Source: Pseudoxanthomonas sp. PXM01 (GTDB lineage Bacteria > Pseudomonadota > Gammaproteobacteria > Xanthomonadales > Xanthomonadaceae). Taken from it: 64,000 nucleotides of DNA. The DNA lies in NCBI RefSeq assembly GCF_014851815.1, contig NZ_JACVAJ010000002.1:1426001-1490000 (forward strand), written 5' to 3'. The translations under genes and the position numbers were made by a program. How positions within the stretch are numbered: the first letter of the stretch is position 1; every line of letters begins with the position of its first letter. Below are positions 25,026-35,214 of the stretch, piece by piece. Below the pieces are notes generated by a model, which was given only the letters and a program-made list of their open reading frames with translations, was not told where the DNA came from and made no database searches.

Positions 25026-26808
25026 TCTGGAGTTAGCGCTGGTGTTCCTGCTGGCCGCGGTGATCGCGGTGCCGGTGTTCAAGCGCTTCGGGTTGGGGGC
25101 GGTGCTGGCCTACCTGGTGGCTGGCGTAGTGCTGGGCCCGGACGGGCTGGCGCTGGTTCGGGATGCGGATCGCATCCTCGACGCGGCCGAGATCGGCGTG
25201 GTGATGATGCTGTTCGTCATCGGCCTGGAACTGTCACCGTCGCGCCTGCGTGTGATGCGCAAGCCGGTGTTCGGGGCGGGCGGCCTGCAGGTCCTGCTGA
25301 GCGCGCTGGTGCTGGGCGGGATCGCGCTGGCCTTCGAGCACCACTGGAAGACCGCGCTCGTGATCGGCCTGGGCCTGGCGCTCTCGTCCACCGCGGTCAG
25401 CCTGCAGCTGCTCGCCGAAAACAAGGAACTGACCAGCGAGCACGGCCGGCTGGGTTTCGCGATCCTGCTGTTCCAGGATCTGGTGGCCATCCCGCTGCTG
25501 GCTGCCATCCCGCTGCTCGGCGGCGCGAAGAACGAAACGCTGACCTGGACCATGGTGTTCCATGCCGTCGGCGCCATCGCGATCGTGATCCTCGGCGGGC
25601 GGCTGGTGTTGCGGCAGCTGTTCCGCATCGTCGCGCGTACGCGCATGCCCGAAGTGTTCACCGCCACGGCCTTGCTGGTGGTGCTGGGCATCGCCTGGTT
25701 CATGCAACTGGCCGGCCTGAGCGCCGGCCTGGGCGCGTTCCTGGCCGGCGTGCTGCTGTCGGATTCGGAATTCCGCCACGAACTGGAATCGCAGATCGAT
25801 CCGTTCAAGGGGCTGCTGCTGGGCCTGTTCTTCATCGCGGTCGGCATGGACATCGACCTGGATGCCGTGGCCAAGGCGCCCGAGGTGGTCACGGCCGGTG
25901 TCGCGATCCTGCTGGCGGTGAAATTCTCGCTGCTGTTCGGCATCGGCCGCTGGCCGGGCCGCCTGCAGCCCCGGGGGGCGCTGATGCTGGCCGGCACGCT
26001 GTGGCTGGGGGGTGAGTTCGCGTTCGTGGTCTTCAGCGAAGCGTCGCGCGTGAAGCTCATGGACGTCGAACTACGCAACCAGCTGACCGCGATCGTCGGC
26101 GTATCGATGGCACTGACCCCCTTGCTGCTCCTGGGCCTGCATCGCCTGCTGGCCGAGGTGAAGCACGCGCCTGCCGCCGCGCCGCGCACGTTCGATGAGA
26201 TTCCGGACGAGCAGCCGCAGGTGCTGATCGCGGGCATGGGCAGGTTCGGCCAAATCGTCGCGCGCCTGCTCACCGCACAGCGGATTTCCTTCGTCGCACT
26301 GGAGCACAGCCCCGAGACCGTCGACACGTTGCGGCGGTTCGGCAACATCCGGCTGTACTACGGCGACCCGACCCGGCCTGACCTGCTGAGGTCCGCCGGC
26401 GCGCAGCATGTGAAGGTGTTCGTGATCGCAATGGACGACCCCGACACGAACATCAAGGCGACGCGACTGATCCGCCGCATGTATCCGGAGGCCCGCGTGC
26501 TGGCGCGCGCGCGCAACCGCCAGCACGCCTGGCGGTTGATGGACCTGAGCGCGGAGGCGTATCGCGAGACGCTGGGCTCCAGCCTGGAGATGGCGCAGCA
26601 GGTGCTGGTGGAACTGGGCCTGCCACCCGAAACCGCGGCCGAGCACACCCGGCGTTTCCGCCAGCACGACGAGAAGCTGCTGCGCGCGCAATACCTGGTC
26701 TACGACGACGATGGCGCAGTGATCCAGACGGCACGCAATGCCGTCAGCGACCTTGAGCAGTTGTTCGAAGCCGATGCGACCGGAGAGGACGCACCGCCGG
26801 CGCGCTGA
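25012..26808 (+). CDS. CPA2-family monovalent cation:proton antiporter (KefB/KefC type) with RCK domain
   Basis: The 598-residue protein has about twelve membrane helices in residues 1-385 ('LELALVFLLAAVIAVPVF' first). It carries the CPA2 motifs 'GVVMMLFVIGLELSPSRL', 'LGLALSSTAVSLQLL' and 'LLFQDLVAIPLL'. A cytosolic RCK/TrkA-N domain follows ('VLIAGMGRFGQIVARLL', about 402-419; 'YGDPTRPDLLRSAGA'; 'VIAMDDPDTNIKATRLIRR'). It exports K+ in exchange for H+ and may be gated by nucleotide or glutathione conjugates, as KefC is. No separate KefF/KefG-type subunit gene is next to it. Confidence 0.92.
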   Translation: MHGSGLELALVFLLAAVIAVPVFKRFGLGAVLAYLVAGVVLGPDGLALVRDADRILDAAEIGVVMMLFVIGLELSPSRLRVMRKPVFGAGGLQVLLSALVLGGIALAFEHHWKTALVIGLGLALSSTAVSLQLLAENKELTSEHGRLGFAILLFQDLVAIPLLAAIPLLGGAKNETLTWTMVFHAVGAIAIVILGGRLVLRQLFRIVARTRMPEVFTATALLVVLGIAWFMQLAGLSAGLGAFLAGVLLSDSEFRHELESQIDPFKGLLLGLFFIAVGMDIDLDAVAKAPEVVTAGVAILLAVKFSLLFGIGRWPGRLQPRGALMLAGTLWLGGEFAFVVFSEASRVKLMDVELRNQLTAIVGVSMALTPLLLLGLHRLLAEVKHAPAAAPRTFDEIPDEQPQVLIAGMGRFGQIVARLLTAQRISFVALEHSPETVDTLRRFGNIRLYYGDPTRPDLLRSAGAQHVKVFVIAMDDPDTNIKATRLIRRMYPEARVLARARNRQHAWRLMDLSAEAYRETLGSSLEMAQQVLVELGLPPETAAEHTRRFRQHDEKLLRAQYLVYDDDGAVIQTARNAVSDLEQLFEADATGEDAPPAR

Positions 26809-26820
26809 GGCGGATCCGGG

Positions 26821-29800
26821 TCAGCCGCGGTCGCGCAGGAAACGCGCCATCGATGCGCCCGCGCCGGGCGTGGCGGGCACGAACTCCGCCGCCACGTCGA
26901 TGAAACCGCGCATCACCGCGATCTCGCGCGGCGTGCGGTTCAGTGCGTCGCGCAGCTCCGGATCCGCGCCGGCCCGCAGCAGGCGGCTGACCACGCGCAG
27001 CAGGCCGTGCAGCGACGCCAGGTGCAACGGACCGAAGCCGCGCGGGTCCTGCACGTCCAGCGACACGCCCTCATCGAGCAGACGCTCCAGGCCGGCGAGC
27101 ACGACTTCCTCGTCGCAGGCGGTTCCGGGTTCGGCACGCGCGCCGAGCAGCAGCAGCAACGGCGTCACCGCGCCGGCCGCCGCCTGTTCGAACTCCGCAC
27201 CGGACAGCAGCAGCGTATCCAGCAACGCCACCAGCCGCGGCTTTTCGCGGGCGGTGAACCCGTAGAGGGCGGCGCAGTGCAGGGGCGTCAGCCCTTGCGC
27301 ATCGCCGGCGTGCACGTTGGCTCCCGCCGTGATCAGGCGTGCGGCGATCTCCGGCAGCCCCAGGGCCGCCGCCAGCATCAGCACGGTGACGCCACCGGGC
27401 AGGCGGTGCTCGATGTCCGTGCCGGCCGCGAGCAGGGCACCCACGATCTCGACCTGGCGCATGCTGACCGCGGCCGACAACGGCGTGGCGCCGGTATTGG
27501 CGGCGCGCTGCGGATCGGCACCGCGCGCCAGCAGCAACTCGACCGTGGACGCGAAGCCGCCGCCCGCCGCGCGCAGCAGCGCCGTGCAGCCCTGGGCATC
27601 CGGCGAATCGACGTCGAAGCCCAAGTCCAGCAGGCGCCGCACGGCATCGCGGTCGCCGGCCATCGCGGCGGCCGGCAGGTCGGCCGGACGCAGCGCACGG
27701 CGTGGCAACGACCAGATGCGCCAGTCGAGCCAGTCGGCCAGATCGCGGCGGCCGCACGCCAGGGCGACGCCGAGCGGCGTCTGCCCGTCGGCGGCGCGCG
27801 CGTCGGGCGAGGCGCCCTTCGCGACGAGCTGCTTCAGTGCGGTTTCGCGACCCAGCACCGCCGCCAGATGCAGGGCGGTCATGCCATGGCTGTCGCGCGC
27901 CTCGCGATCCACGCCGATGTCGAGCAGGCGGTCGAGCACGCGCTGCCATCCCAGACGCACCGCCAGCGACAGCGCCGGGTCGCCCTGCGGTGACGGCGCG
28001 AACGGATCGGCGCCGCGTTCCAGCAGGTCCAGCGCGCAGGATTCCAGCGCGCGCGCCGCCTGGTCGTCCGCCGCGCACGCCGCCATGAAGCGCGCCAGTC
28101 CGCCAGCGCCTGCGGGCGGGATGCCGCGCGCCAGCAAGGTCGCCAGCGCCGGCTGCCCGGTCGGGCCCTGCGCGAGCAGCGCGAACAGCAGCGTGTCGCC
28201 ATCCGCATTCCGGCTTTCCGCATCCGCGCCGTGGCGCAGCAGCCACGTCAGCCGTGCCGGGCGCTGCATGTCGGTGTCGTGCAACAGCGCACCGAGCTCC
28301 TCGCGCGAACTCAATCGTGCCAGCGCATCAAGACCGTCGAACTGGCCGCTCGCCAATCCCTCGCGCAGCAGTACCGCCGGCGCGCGATCGGGCGGCGTCT
28401 CGTCGTCCGCGGCAGCGACGGCCGTGGGCAGCGCGTACCCCGGGTCCAGCGCCGAGACCAGCGCCCAGCGGCCGGCTTCGGCCGCGACATCGACCGCACG
28501 GCGATCCTGCGCATCGGCCAGGGCAGGATCCACGCCCCAGTCCAGCAAACGGCGCACCAGCGCAGGCGAGGCGTTCTCGGCCGTGCAGGCCAGCATCAGC
28601 GCACTGCGGCGCCCGGCATCCAGCGCATGGCGGTCGGCGCCGGCATCGGCCAGCTTCTCCAGCACCTGCAGGTGCGCACCACGCGCCGCATCCAGCCACG
28701 GCGTGCGCTGCTGTGCGTCGCGTGCGTGCACGTCGGCACCGGCCGCGAGCAGCGTGGTGGCGATTTCCGCATGGCCGGCGTAAGCGGCTTCGTGCAGCGC
28801 ACTGCGGCGTTGCGCGTCGCGCGCATCCACCTTGGCCTTGTGCTTGAGCAGCAACTGGACGCCGGCGGGATCGTCCTCTTCCGTCGAGGCGGCCGCCAGC
28901 AGCACCGGCTGCCCACCCTGCGGATCGGGCCGTGCGCCACGCTCAAGCAGGAACTTCGCCAGTCGCCAGTTGCCGGCCACGCAGGCCACGCCCAGCGGCG
29001 TGAGGCCATCGTGGTTCAGCGCATCCAGTTCCGCTGCGGCATCGCGCAGCAACGCAACGACGCCCGGATCGGAACTGCGGGCGGCATGATGCAGCGGCGT
29101 GTTGCCGTCGGCATCGGCGATACGCGAATCGGCGCCATTCGCCAGCAGCGTGGTGACGGCATCGGGCCGGCCATGCCAGCTGTCGCGGGTCGCCGCCAGC
29201 AGCGGGGTGACGCCGGCATGCGCGTGATTGAGGTCGACACCGTGCGCGATCAGCGTGCGCAGCAGGCGCAGATCGGGAAGCACCGCCGCCAGCACGCCGA
29301 GACTGCGCTGGTCGCGCGCGCCTTCCGCCGGCAGGGCATGCGTGTCTGCGCCGGCCTCGATGAGCTCCAGCGCGCGGTCCACACGACCGGAGCGGGCGGC
29401 ATCGAACAGCGCCCGCTCCAGATCCAGGTCCTGTGCCGGGTGTTCGCCGGCCGTCGCGGTATCGACGTCGTCATCGTCGCTGTCCGGCATCTCCACCACG
29501 GGCAGCACGCCTGCGCCGTCGAGTCTCTGCACTCCCAGGTGCAGCACCGGCAGCAGCAACGCATAGGCCACTGCCGCGCCGGCACGTGCCGCCTCCGGCA
29601 CCAGTCCAGCCCAGGCCAGGCACAGCCCACCGCCGACCGCGAGCGCCAGCAGCGTCGCCACGGCCAGGCCGCGCCAGGCATGGAAGTCGCGCTCGACCAG
29701 GCCTCGCCAGTGCGCGGCGAGCGACCCGCCATCGCGCTCCAGCCCATGCCATAGCGGCCACGTCCGCCACAGCCCGACGATCACCGCACCCACCACTGCG

Positions 29801-30117
29801 CTGACGCCCAGCGCCGCCGGCAGGCTGCCGCTGTCGTGCAGCGAGGCCAGCGGCCAGGCCAGCAGCGCCGCGCTACCGGCGAAGGCGACCGCCCAGGCCA
29901 GCAGCAGCGCGGGCAGGTCTTCTCGCCATGCGCGCGCAGGCGCCAGCACCCGGGTCCCGCGCAGCCACGACACGCCCAGCGCGATCGCAGGCTGCGCCAG
30001 GCATGCGGCGACCGCCGCGACCACGCCACCGGCCCAGCCCCCCGCGCCGGCCAGCAGCACGCCGGCCAGCAACGCGGCAACAGCGACGGGACGGGGCTGC
30101 AGGCGCGACTCAGGCAT
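26821..30117 (-). CDS. Giant membrane-anchored ankyrin-repeat protein
   Basis: The 1098-residue protein begins with about six membrane helices (residues 10-205). An acidic linker follows ('[12 protein letters not shown]', about 213-224), then roughly two dozen ankyrin repeats to near residue 1075. Typical repeat units are '[14 protein letters not shown]', '[18 protein letters not shown]', '[19 protein letters not shown]' and '[16 protein letters not shown]'. The repeat part should lie in the cytoplasm and bind protein partners. The ATG at 30117 overlaps the ycgL stop by eight bases; a GTG at 30123 is possible. The partner is unknown. The same pairing with ycgL is, as I recall, seen in other Xanthomonadaceae. 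Confidence 0.88.
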   Translation of the reverse strand: MPESRLQPRPVAVAALLAGVLLAGAGGWAGGVVAAVAACLAQPAIALGVSWLRGTRVLAPARAWREDLPALLLAWAVAFAGSAALLAWPLASLHDSGSLPAALGVSAVVGAVIVGLWRTWPLWHGLERDGGSLAAHWRGLVERDFHAWRGLAVATLLALAVGGGLCLAWAGLVPEAARAGAAVAYALLLPVLHLGVQRLDGAGVLPVVEMPDSDDDDVDTATAGEHPAQDLDLERALFDAARSGRVDRALELIEAGADTHALPAEGARDQRSLGVLAAVLPDLRLLRTLIAHGVDLNHAHAGVTPLLAATRDSWHGRPDAVTTLLANGADSRIADADGNTPLHHAARSSDPGVVALLRDAAAELDALNHDGLTPLGVACVAGNWRLAKFLLERGARPDPQGGQPVLLAAASTEEDDPAGVQLLLKHKAKVDARDAQRRSALHEAAYAGHAEIATTLLAAGADVHARDAQQRTPWLDAARGAHLQVLEKLADAGADRHALDAGRRSALMLACTAENASPALVRRLLDWGVDPALADAQDRRAVDVAAEAGRWALVSALDPGYALPTAVAAADDETPPDRAPAVLLREGLASGQFDGLDALARLSSREELGALLHDTDMQRPARLTWLLRHGADAESRNADGDTLLFALLAQGPTGQPALATLLARGIPPAGAGGLARFMAACAADDQAARALESCALDLLERGADPFAPSPQGDPALSLAVRLGWQRVLDRLLDIGVDREARDSHGMTALHLAAVLGRETALKQLVAKGASPDARAADGQTPLGVALACGRRDLADWLDWRIWSLPRRALRPADLPAAAMAGDRDAVRRLLDLGFDVDSPDAQGCTALLRAAGGGFASTVELLLARGADPQRAANTGATPLSAAVSMRQVEIVGALLAAGTDIEHRLPGGVTVLMLAAALGLPEIAARLITAGANVHAGDAQGLTPLHCAALYGFTAREKPRLVALLDTLLLSGAEFEQAAAGAVTPLLLLLGARAEPGTACDEEVVLAGLERLLDEGVSLDVQDPRGFGPLHLASLHGLLRVVSRLLRAGADPELRDALNRTPREIAVMRGFIDVAAEFVPATPGAGASMARFLRDRG

Positions 30118-30367
30118 CGGCACGGACGCGCGGATCGGGCTGCGGCGGGAACTGGATATGGAAGCCGCGCGCCGACAGGTTCCCGCGCACGACGGCAGCG
30201 TCTTCGCGCGCCAGTTTCCGCTCGGGGGTCAGCGCCACTTCCAGCACGAACGCCAGGTCGCCCAACTGGGTGCGCAGCGGTTCGGGCACGAGGGTGAAGT
30301 CGTCGCGCTTCGCCAGGTAGACGAACGTGTCGGCCTTGCGCTGGCTCTTGTAGACGTAGGCTTGCAT
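30110..30367 (-). CDS. YcgL-family protein
   Basis: The 85-residue protein starts '[20 protein letters not shown]', the conserved N-terminus of the YcgL (DUF709) family, and continues '[25 protein letters not shown]'. The family is small, cytoplasmic and of unestablished function. The start at 30367 was chosen because it matches the family; the in-frame extension to 30439 is not believed. Its stop overlaps the start of the ankyrin gene, so the two are translated as a pair. Confidence 0.9.
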   Translation of the reverse strand: MQAYVYKSQRKADTFVYLAKRDDFTLVPEPLRTQLGDLAFVLEVALTPERKLAREDAAVVRGNLSARGFHIQFPPQPDPRVRADA

Positions 30368-30522
30368 CCGCGCGTATCGCGCCCCGCGTGTGGACAAGCG
30401 GAGATTGTGCGTGAAATGCGGTATGCGCGAAACCCGCACCCGTTCACGCCGGGCATGACCATCGGCGGCCGGAACAGCGCGGCCGGACTGGTACTCTTGG
30501 CCTCTTCACCTCGCACTAACGG

Positions 30523-32895
30523 ATGCCCATGCGCCCTGCCCTGCTCGCCTTGCTGCTGCCGCTCGCCCTTGCGCCTTCGGTGCACGCCCAGACCTCCGTG
30601 CCGCTCACGATCGAACAGGCGATGGCGGAACCGGACTGGATCGGCCCGCCGGTCGAGCGCGCCTGGTGGACGTGGGACGGCAAGCAGGTGCAGTACGAGC
30701 TCAAGCGCGACAGCAGCGTCGTGCGCGACACCTTCGAACAGGGACTGGATGGCAGCGCTGCGCGACGCATCGGCGACGACCAGCGCGCAGGACTGGATGC
30801 GGCAAGCCCGGTCTACGATGCCACCCGCCAGCGCATGCTGCTGTCGCGCAACGGTGACCTGTTCGTGCGCGACCTGCGCAACGGTGCGCTGACCCAGATC
30901 ACCCGCACCAACGAAGCGGAACAGCAGGCCCGCTTCGCCCAGGACGGCGCGGTGATCTGGCGCACTGGCGCCACCTGGTATCGCTGGAGCGCAGGCGGCG
31001 GCACGTCGACCGTTGCCGAACTCAAGACCGAGCGCGATCCGCTGGCACCGCCGAAGGCCGACGCCCTGCGCGAGCAGCAGCTGCGCACGATCCGCACGCT
31101 CGCCGATGACCGCGCCCTGCGCGAAGCCGCGCAGAAGCAGGCCGAAGCCTGGCGCAAGGCCGATCCCACCCGGGCACCGGCACCGGTCTACCTGGGCACG
31201 GAGGTGGAAATCGAATCCAGCTCGCTGTCGCCAAACGGGCGCTGGCTGCTGGTGGTGACGCGCAGGAAGGGCGCCGATGCCGGACAGGGCGGCAAGATGC
31301 CCAAGTACGTGACCGAGTCCGGCTACGAGGAATTCCAGGACGTCCGCACCCGCGTGGGCCGCAATGCGCCCCTGCCGCATGCGCTATGGCGCGTGGACCT
31401 GGCCGATGGCAGCGTGAAGCCGCTCGCCTTCGATCCGCTGCCCGGCATCGACAAGGACCCGCTGGCTGCGCTACGCAAGGCCGCCGGCAAGGATCCGCTG
31501 AAGGGCAACCGCGACGTGCGCGTGGAAGGTGGCCGCGAGGGTGACGCCATGGCCTGGACCAACGACGGCACGCAGGTCGCCGTACAGCTCCATGCGGTGG
31601 ACAACAAGGATCGCTGGATTGCCACGGTCGACCTGCCGGGCGCACGCCTGCAGCCACGCCATCGCCTGACCGATGCCGCCTGGATCAACTGGGGCTTCAA
31701 CGAATTCGGCTGGCTGCCGGACAACCGCACGCTGTGGCTGCTGTCGGAAGAGTCGGGCTACTCGCATCTCTACACCGCGACCGGCACAGAGAAGTTCCGT
31801 GCGCGCACCTCCGGCAAGTGGGAAGTCTCCGAGCCGGAGATCACGCCGGACGGCAACGGCTTCCTGTTTCTGTGCAACCGCGACTGGCCGGGCGACTACG
31901 AGGTCTGCAAACTCGACCTGGCCAACAATGCGTTGCGCGAAGTGACTTCGCTGGACGGCGTGGAGAGCTTCAGCACGTCGCCCGACGGGCGCCAGTTGCT
32001 GGTCCGCCACTCGCGCAGCTACACGCCGGTGCAGCTGTCGGTGCTGGGCATCGACGGTGGCGACGCGAAGCAGCTGACGGATACCCGCAGCGCCGCGTTC
32101 AAGGCGCGCGAGTGGGTCGAGCCGCAGTACGTGCAGGTGCCGTCGAAGCATGGTGCGGGTGTGGTGTGGGGCAAGTACTACGGCCCGAAGACGATGGAGC
32201 CGGGCAAGCGCTACCCCATCGTGATGTTCGTGCACGGCGCCGGCTACCTGCAGAACGTCACCGCGCGCTATCCCAACTACTTCCGCGAGCAGATGTTCCA
32301 TCACCTGCTGGTGGAGCGCGGCTACATCGTGCTCGACCTGGACTTCCGCGCCAGCGAAGGCTACGGCCGCGACTGGCGTACGGCGATCTACCGCAACATG
32401 GGCCACCCGGAACTCGAGGACTACCTGGACGGCCTCGACTGGCTGGTCGAGCAGAAGCAGGGCGACCGCGACCGCGCCGGCATCTACGGCGGCAGCTACG
32501 GTGGCTTCATGACGTTCATGGCGCTGTTCCGCGAACCCGGCAAGTTCAAGGCGGGCGCGGCGCTGCGTCCGGTCGTGGACTGGACGCAGTACAACCACGA
32601 ATACACCAGCAACATCCTCAACACGCCCGAGCTGGATCCCGAGGCCTACCGCGCCTCGTCGCCCATCGAGTACGCCGCCGGCCTGCAGGACCACCTGCTG
32701 ATCGCGCACGGCATGATCGACGACAACGTGTTCTTCAAGGATTCGGTGGTGCTGACGCAGAAGCTGATCGAACTGCGCAAGGACAACTGGGAGCTGGCGG
32801 CGTATCCGCTGGAGCGCCATGGCTTCACGCGTTCGGACTCGTGGCTGGACGAATACAAGCGCGTCCTCAAGCTGTTCGAGCAGAACCTGAAGTAG
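30523..32895 (+). CDS. Secreted S9-family prolyl oligopeptidase-type serine peptidase
   Basis: The 790-residue protein has a signal peptide (cut after 'SVHA'), an N-terminal beta-propeller of the DPP IV_N type, and a C-terminal alpha/beta-hydrolase domain. The catalytic triad is visible: Ser658 in 'YGGSYGGFM', Asp733 in 'GMIDDNV' and His766 in 'ERHGFTR'. Such enzymes cut short peptides in the periplasm, often after Pro or Ala. Specificity is not clear, because the 'DEEM' pair typical of DPP IV was not seen here. The next gene starts four bases after its stop. An in-frame ATG at 30529 is an alternative start. Confidence 0.92.
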   Translation: MPMRPALLALLLPLALAPSVHAQTSVPLTIEQAMAEPDWIGPPVERAWWTWDGKQVQYELKRDSSVVRDTFEQGLDGSAARRIGDDQRAGLDAASPVYDATRQRMLLSRNGDLFVRDLRNGALTQITRTNEAEQQARFAQDGAVIWRTGATWYRWSAGGGTSTVAELKTERDPLAPPKADALREQQLRTIRTLADDRALREAAQKQAEAWRKADPTRAPAPVYLGTEVEIESSSLSPNGRWLLVVTRRKGADAGQGGKMPKYVTESGYEEFQDVRTRVGRNAPLPHALWRVDLADGSVKPLAFDPLPGIDKDPLAALRKAAGKDPLKGNRDVRVEGGREGDAMAWTNDGTQVAVQLHAVDNKDRWIATVDLPGARLQPRHRLTDAAWINWGFNEFGWLPDNRTLWLLSEESGYSHLYTATGTEKFRARTSGKWEVSEPEITPDGNGFLFLCNRDWPGDYEVCKLDLANNALREVTSLDGVESFSTSPDGRQLLVRHSRSYTPVQLSVLGIDGGDAKQLTDTRSAAFKAREWVEPQYVQVPSKHGAGVVWGKYYGPKTMEPGKRYPIVMFVHGAGYLQNVTARYPNYFREQMFHHLLVERGYIVLDLDFRASEGYGRDWRTAIYRNMGHPELEDYLDGLDWLVEQKQGDRDRAGIYGGSYGGFMTFMALFREPGKFKAGAALRPVVDWTQYNHEYTSNILNTPELDPEAYRASSPIEYAAGLQDHLLIAHGMIDDNVFFKDSVVLTQKLIELRKDNWELAAYPLERHGFTRSDSWLDEYKRVLKLFEQNLK

Positions 32896-32899
32896 GACG

Positions 32900-33469
32900 A
32901 TGGCCTCCATCCAGGCCAGCACCCTAGGTTCGGCCTTCGTCACCGTCACGGCGAAGGTGTCGATCGTGATCGGCGTCTTCGCTGCACTCTACGCCGCGAT
33001 GCAGGTCATCGCGGCGGTGCTCCTGCTGGGCCATGTGGACATCGATGCGGTCCTCGGCTTCCTGTCGGCGCAGTCGGTTCCTGCGCCCGTGGTGTGGGTG
33101 CTCACGCACCTGACGACGATCGCCGTCGCCTTCCTGGCGATCTGCATTGCGTTCCTGGCGGTGTCGGTCGGGCTGCTACGCCGCCACGCATGGGGCTGGT
33201 GGGGCTTCGTGCTGTTCATGGTCATGGGCGCAGCAGCCAATTTCGCCGGCATTGCGGCGATGGATGCCGCGTTTGCCCTGGTGCAGGCCCTGCCGCACCA
33301 GCCCGAGACGGAGCAGTTGCGGACCGAACTCGCCGCGCTGCGGGTGCTGACGCTGGCCACGCTTTGGGCGACCGCGATCGTGTTCGCAGTGCTGCACGGC
33401 CTGGTGGTCTGGCAATTGTGCAAGCCTACCGTGCGGTCGGAATTCGGGATGCCCCGCTCGCCCCGCTAG
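32900..33469 (+). CDS. Four-helix integral membrane protein of unknown function
   Basis: The 189-residue protein has four predicted membrane helices (about 20-45, 68-92, 98-120, 148-170) with a polar loop ('PHQPETEQLRTE') before the last. No family was recognised. It starts four bases after the S9 peptidase stop codon and ends ten bases before hemF, whose -10 element overlaps its end, so it is probably expressed with the peptidase. Confidence 0.75.
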   Translation: MASIQASTLGSAFVTVTAKVSIVIGVFAALYAAMQVIAAVLLLGHVDIDAVLGFLSAQSVPAPVVWVLTHLTTIAVAFLAICIAFLAVSVGLLRRHAWGWWGFVLFMVMGAAANFAGIAAMDAAFALVQALPHQPETEQLRTELAALRVLTLATLWATAIVFAVLHGLVVWQLCKPTVRSEFGMPRSPR

Positions 33470-33472
33470 AAT
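33467..33472 (+). promoter_or_regulatory. Putative -10 element (TAGAAT) of hemF, giving a leaderless transcript
   Basis: TAGAAT within GCTAGAATG ends six bases before the hemF ATG at 33479 and overlaps the stop codon of the preceding gene. The start point would fall at the ATG itself. No Shine-Dalgarno sequence is visible. The spacing is identical to those at 697 and 58541. Confidence 0.5.
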
Positions 33473-33478
33473 GTCGGC

Positions 33479-34408
33479 ATGAACGACATCACGCCCGTCC
33501 GCGATTATCTGACCGACCTGCAGGACCGCATCTGCGCCGCCATCGAAACCGCTGACGGCAGCGCGCGCTTCCACGAAGATGCCTGGGTGCGTCCACCGGG
33601 CGACGCATCGCCGATCCGAGGCGGCGGCCGCACGCGCGTGCTGCGCGATGGCGCGGTGTTCGAGCAGGCCGGCATCGGATTCTCCGATGTGTCCGGCGAC
33701 CGGCTGCCGCCCTCCGCTTCCGCACATCGCCCGGAGCTGGCCGGCGCGTCCTGGCGCGCCATCGGCGTGTCGCTGGTCTTCCACCCCCGCAACCCCCACC
33801 TGCCGACCACGCACGCCAACGTCCGCCATTTCCGCGCCGAGCGCGACGGCGAGACCGTGGCATGGTGGTTCGGCGGCGGCTTCGACCTGACGCCCTTCTA
33901 CCCAATCGATGAGGACGTCCATCACTGGCACCGGATCGCACGGGATCTCTGCGCGCCATTCGGCGGTCAGGCGCGCTATGACGCGCACAAGCGCTGGTGC
34001 GACGAGTACTTCTTTCTCAAGCACCGCAATGAGACGCGCGGCGTCGGTGGCCTGTTCTTCGACGACCTGAGCGAGGACTTCGACCGCGACTTCGCCTATC
34101 TGCGCGCGGTGGGCGACGGCTTCCTGGATGCGTACCTGCCGATCGTCGCGCGTCGTAAGGACGCGCCGTACGGCGAGCAGGAGCGGCAGTTCCAGCTCTA
34201 TCGCCGTGGGCGCTACGTCGAGTTCAACCTGGTCTACGACCGCGGCACGCTGTTCGGCCTGCAGAGCGGCGGACGCGCCGAGTCCATCCTGATGAGCCTG
34301 CCTCCCCTGGTGCGCTGGGAGTACGGCTATGCGCCCGAGGCAGGCAGCGACGAACAGCGGCTCGCGGACTACCTGCGTCCGCGCGACTGGCTGACCGAAC
34401 TGGCCTGA
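33479..34408 (+). CDS. hemF: Oxygen-dependent coproporphyrinogen III oxidase
   Basis: HemF converts coproporphyrinogen III to protoporphyrinogen IX with O2 in heme synthesis. The 309-residue length matches the family. Conserved segments include '[23 protein letters not shown]', shown here only in part as '[12 protein letters not shown]'. Others are '[19 protein letters not shown]', '[19 protein letters not shown]', '[16 protein letters not shown]' and '[16 protein letters not shown]'. The start at 33479 lies directly at the predicted transcription start. A second heme gene, hemB, is at 54068. Confidence 0.97.
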   Translation: MNDITPVRDYLTDLQDRICAAIETADGSARFHEDAWVRPPGDASPIRGGGRTRVLRDGAVFEQAGIGFSDVSGDRLPPSASAHRPELAGASWRAIGVSLVFHPRNPHLPTTHANVRHFRAERDGETVAWWFGGGFDLTPFYPIDEDVHHWHRIARDLCAPFGGQARYDAHKRWCDEYFFLKHRNETRGVGGLFFDDLSEDFDRDFAYLRAVGDGFLDAYLPIVARRKDAPYGEQERQFQLYRRGRYVEFNLVYDRGTLFGLQSGGRAESILMSLPPLVRWEYGYAPEAGSDEQRLADYLRPRDWLTELA

Positions 34409-34425
34409 GGTCGACCGGAGGGCGG

Positions 34426-34914
34426 CTAGGACTGTCGCGGGACCACCGTGATATGCCCGTTGTTCTCCAACACGGCCAGTCGGATGTCGGCCATGTCCAG
34501 GCAGCCTGCCTCGCGCATGGCCTTCTCGAAATCTTCGCGGCTGATCAACTCGCGGCGCAGCACGTCGCGATAGACCTGGCCTTCGCGCGCGAGCAGTACC
34601 GGCGAACCTTCCACCCAGCGCTCCACCTTCGGCGACCGCGCCGACACCAGACCGACGAGCCAGTTCAGCGCGATCAGGGTGGCTGCGAGCAACAGGCCGC
34701 CGCCGACCGACGTGTCCTCGCCCAGCAGCGCGTTCTGCACGGCATTGCCCAACAACACGACCAGCAGCATGTCGAAGGGCGTGAACTGGCCCATCGTGCG
34801 CTTGCCCGTCATGCGGATCATCGCCAGCAGGATGAAGTACACCACGCAGGCCCGGAGCACGAAGGCCCACCAGGGCATGGCCAGCTCGAACATCTCGGCA
34901 AACGTCGCGTTCAT
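34426..34914 (-). CDS. DUF421 (YetF/YcaP-type) membrane protein
   Basis: The 162-residue protein has three N-terminal membrane helices (about 13-33, 45-65, 70-90). A cytoplasmic part follows with the DUF421 signatures 'RMTGKRTMGQFTPFDMLLVVLLGNAVQNAL' region (about 34-63), 'GSPVLLAREGQV' and 'LRRELISREDFEKAMREAG'. The family is common in bacteria and lacks a firmly assigned role; some members affect sporulation or envelope stress. The gene is convergent with hemF and lies downstream of the sRNA terminator at 34979. Confidence 0.85.
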   Translation of the reverse strand: MNATFAEMFELAMPWWAFVLRACVVYFILLAMIRMTGKRTMGQFTPFDMLLVVLLGNAVQNALLGEDTSVGGGLLLAATLIALNWLVGLVSARSPKVERWVEGSPVLLAREGQVYRDVLRRELISREDFEKAMREAGCLDMADIRLAVLENNGHITVVPRQS

Positions 34915-34978
34915 GCGCTACCCCACGGAGAGCAATGCGCGCACGGTAGCGCACGCACCGCGGCAAACGACAGGCAAT

Positions 34979-35105
34979 AAAAAGCCCCGCAGACCAGGGG
35001 GAGATCGGCGGGGCCAGGGGAGCGGGACCTGGGGAGGGGTCGTCGCTCCGGGGGAGATCGCTCCAGGGGATGGGAGAGATCAGTGACAGACGTTGCATCT
35101 GTCAC
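34979..35105 (-). ncRNA. C-rich small RNA downstream of polA, resembling Xanthomonas sX13
   Basis: On the minus strand a complete sRNA layout is visible. A -10-like CATATA (35110-35115) is followed by an eight-base 5' hairpin GTGACAGA/TCTGTCAC (35083-35105). A run of C-rich unpaired segments follows (ATCTCTCCC, ATCCCC, ATCTCCCCC, CCCCTCCCC, GCTCCCC, ATCTCCCCC). The element closes with a terminator, stem GCCCCGC/GCGGGGC (34984-34990 and 35008-35014) followed by TTTTTATT. The predicted length is about 127 nt. C-rich loops that pair with G-rich ribosome sites, and a position beside polA, are features I recall for Xanthomonas sX13. Assignment by homology is likely but unproven. Confidence 0.72.
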
Positions 35106-35148
35106 GGGCTATATGACCACTCCGCACATGGATGGTTCGTGAAGATTC

Positions 35149-35162
35149 CGGTTAAAAAACCG
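35149..35162. promoter_or_regulatory. Small palindrome in the AT-rich sRNA/polA spacer
   Basis: CGGTT-AAAA-AACCG is a perfect inverted repeat of five-base arms about 45 bases upstream of the predicted sRNA start. It could be an operator or part of the promoter; no regulator was recognised. Confidence 0.35.
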
Positions 35163-35198
35163 TAAGATTCAGGAGGAATTCATTTTATTGAACTGCTC

Positions 35199-35214
35199 GG
35201 TATACAAATATACC
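35199..35214. promoter_or_regulatory. Palindrome GGTATA-CAAA-TATACC upstream of the sRNA
   Basis: Six-base perfect arms lie in an AT-rich stretch (about 35130-35250) that is unusual for this GC-rich window. It is about 95 bases upstream of the predicted sRNA start and just after polA. It may be a protein-binding site; this is inference from symmetry only. Confidence 0.35.
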
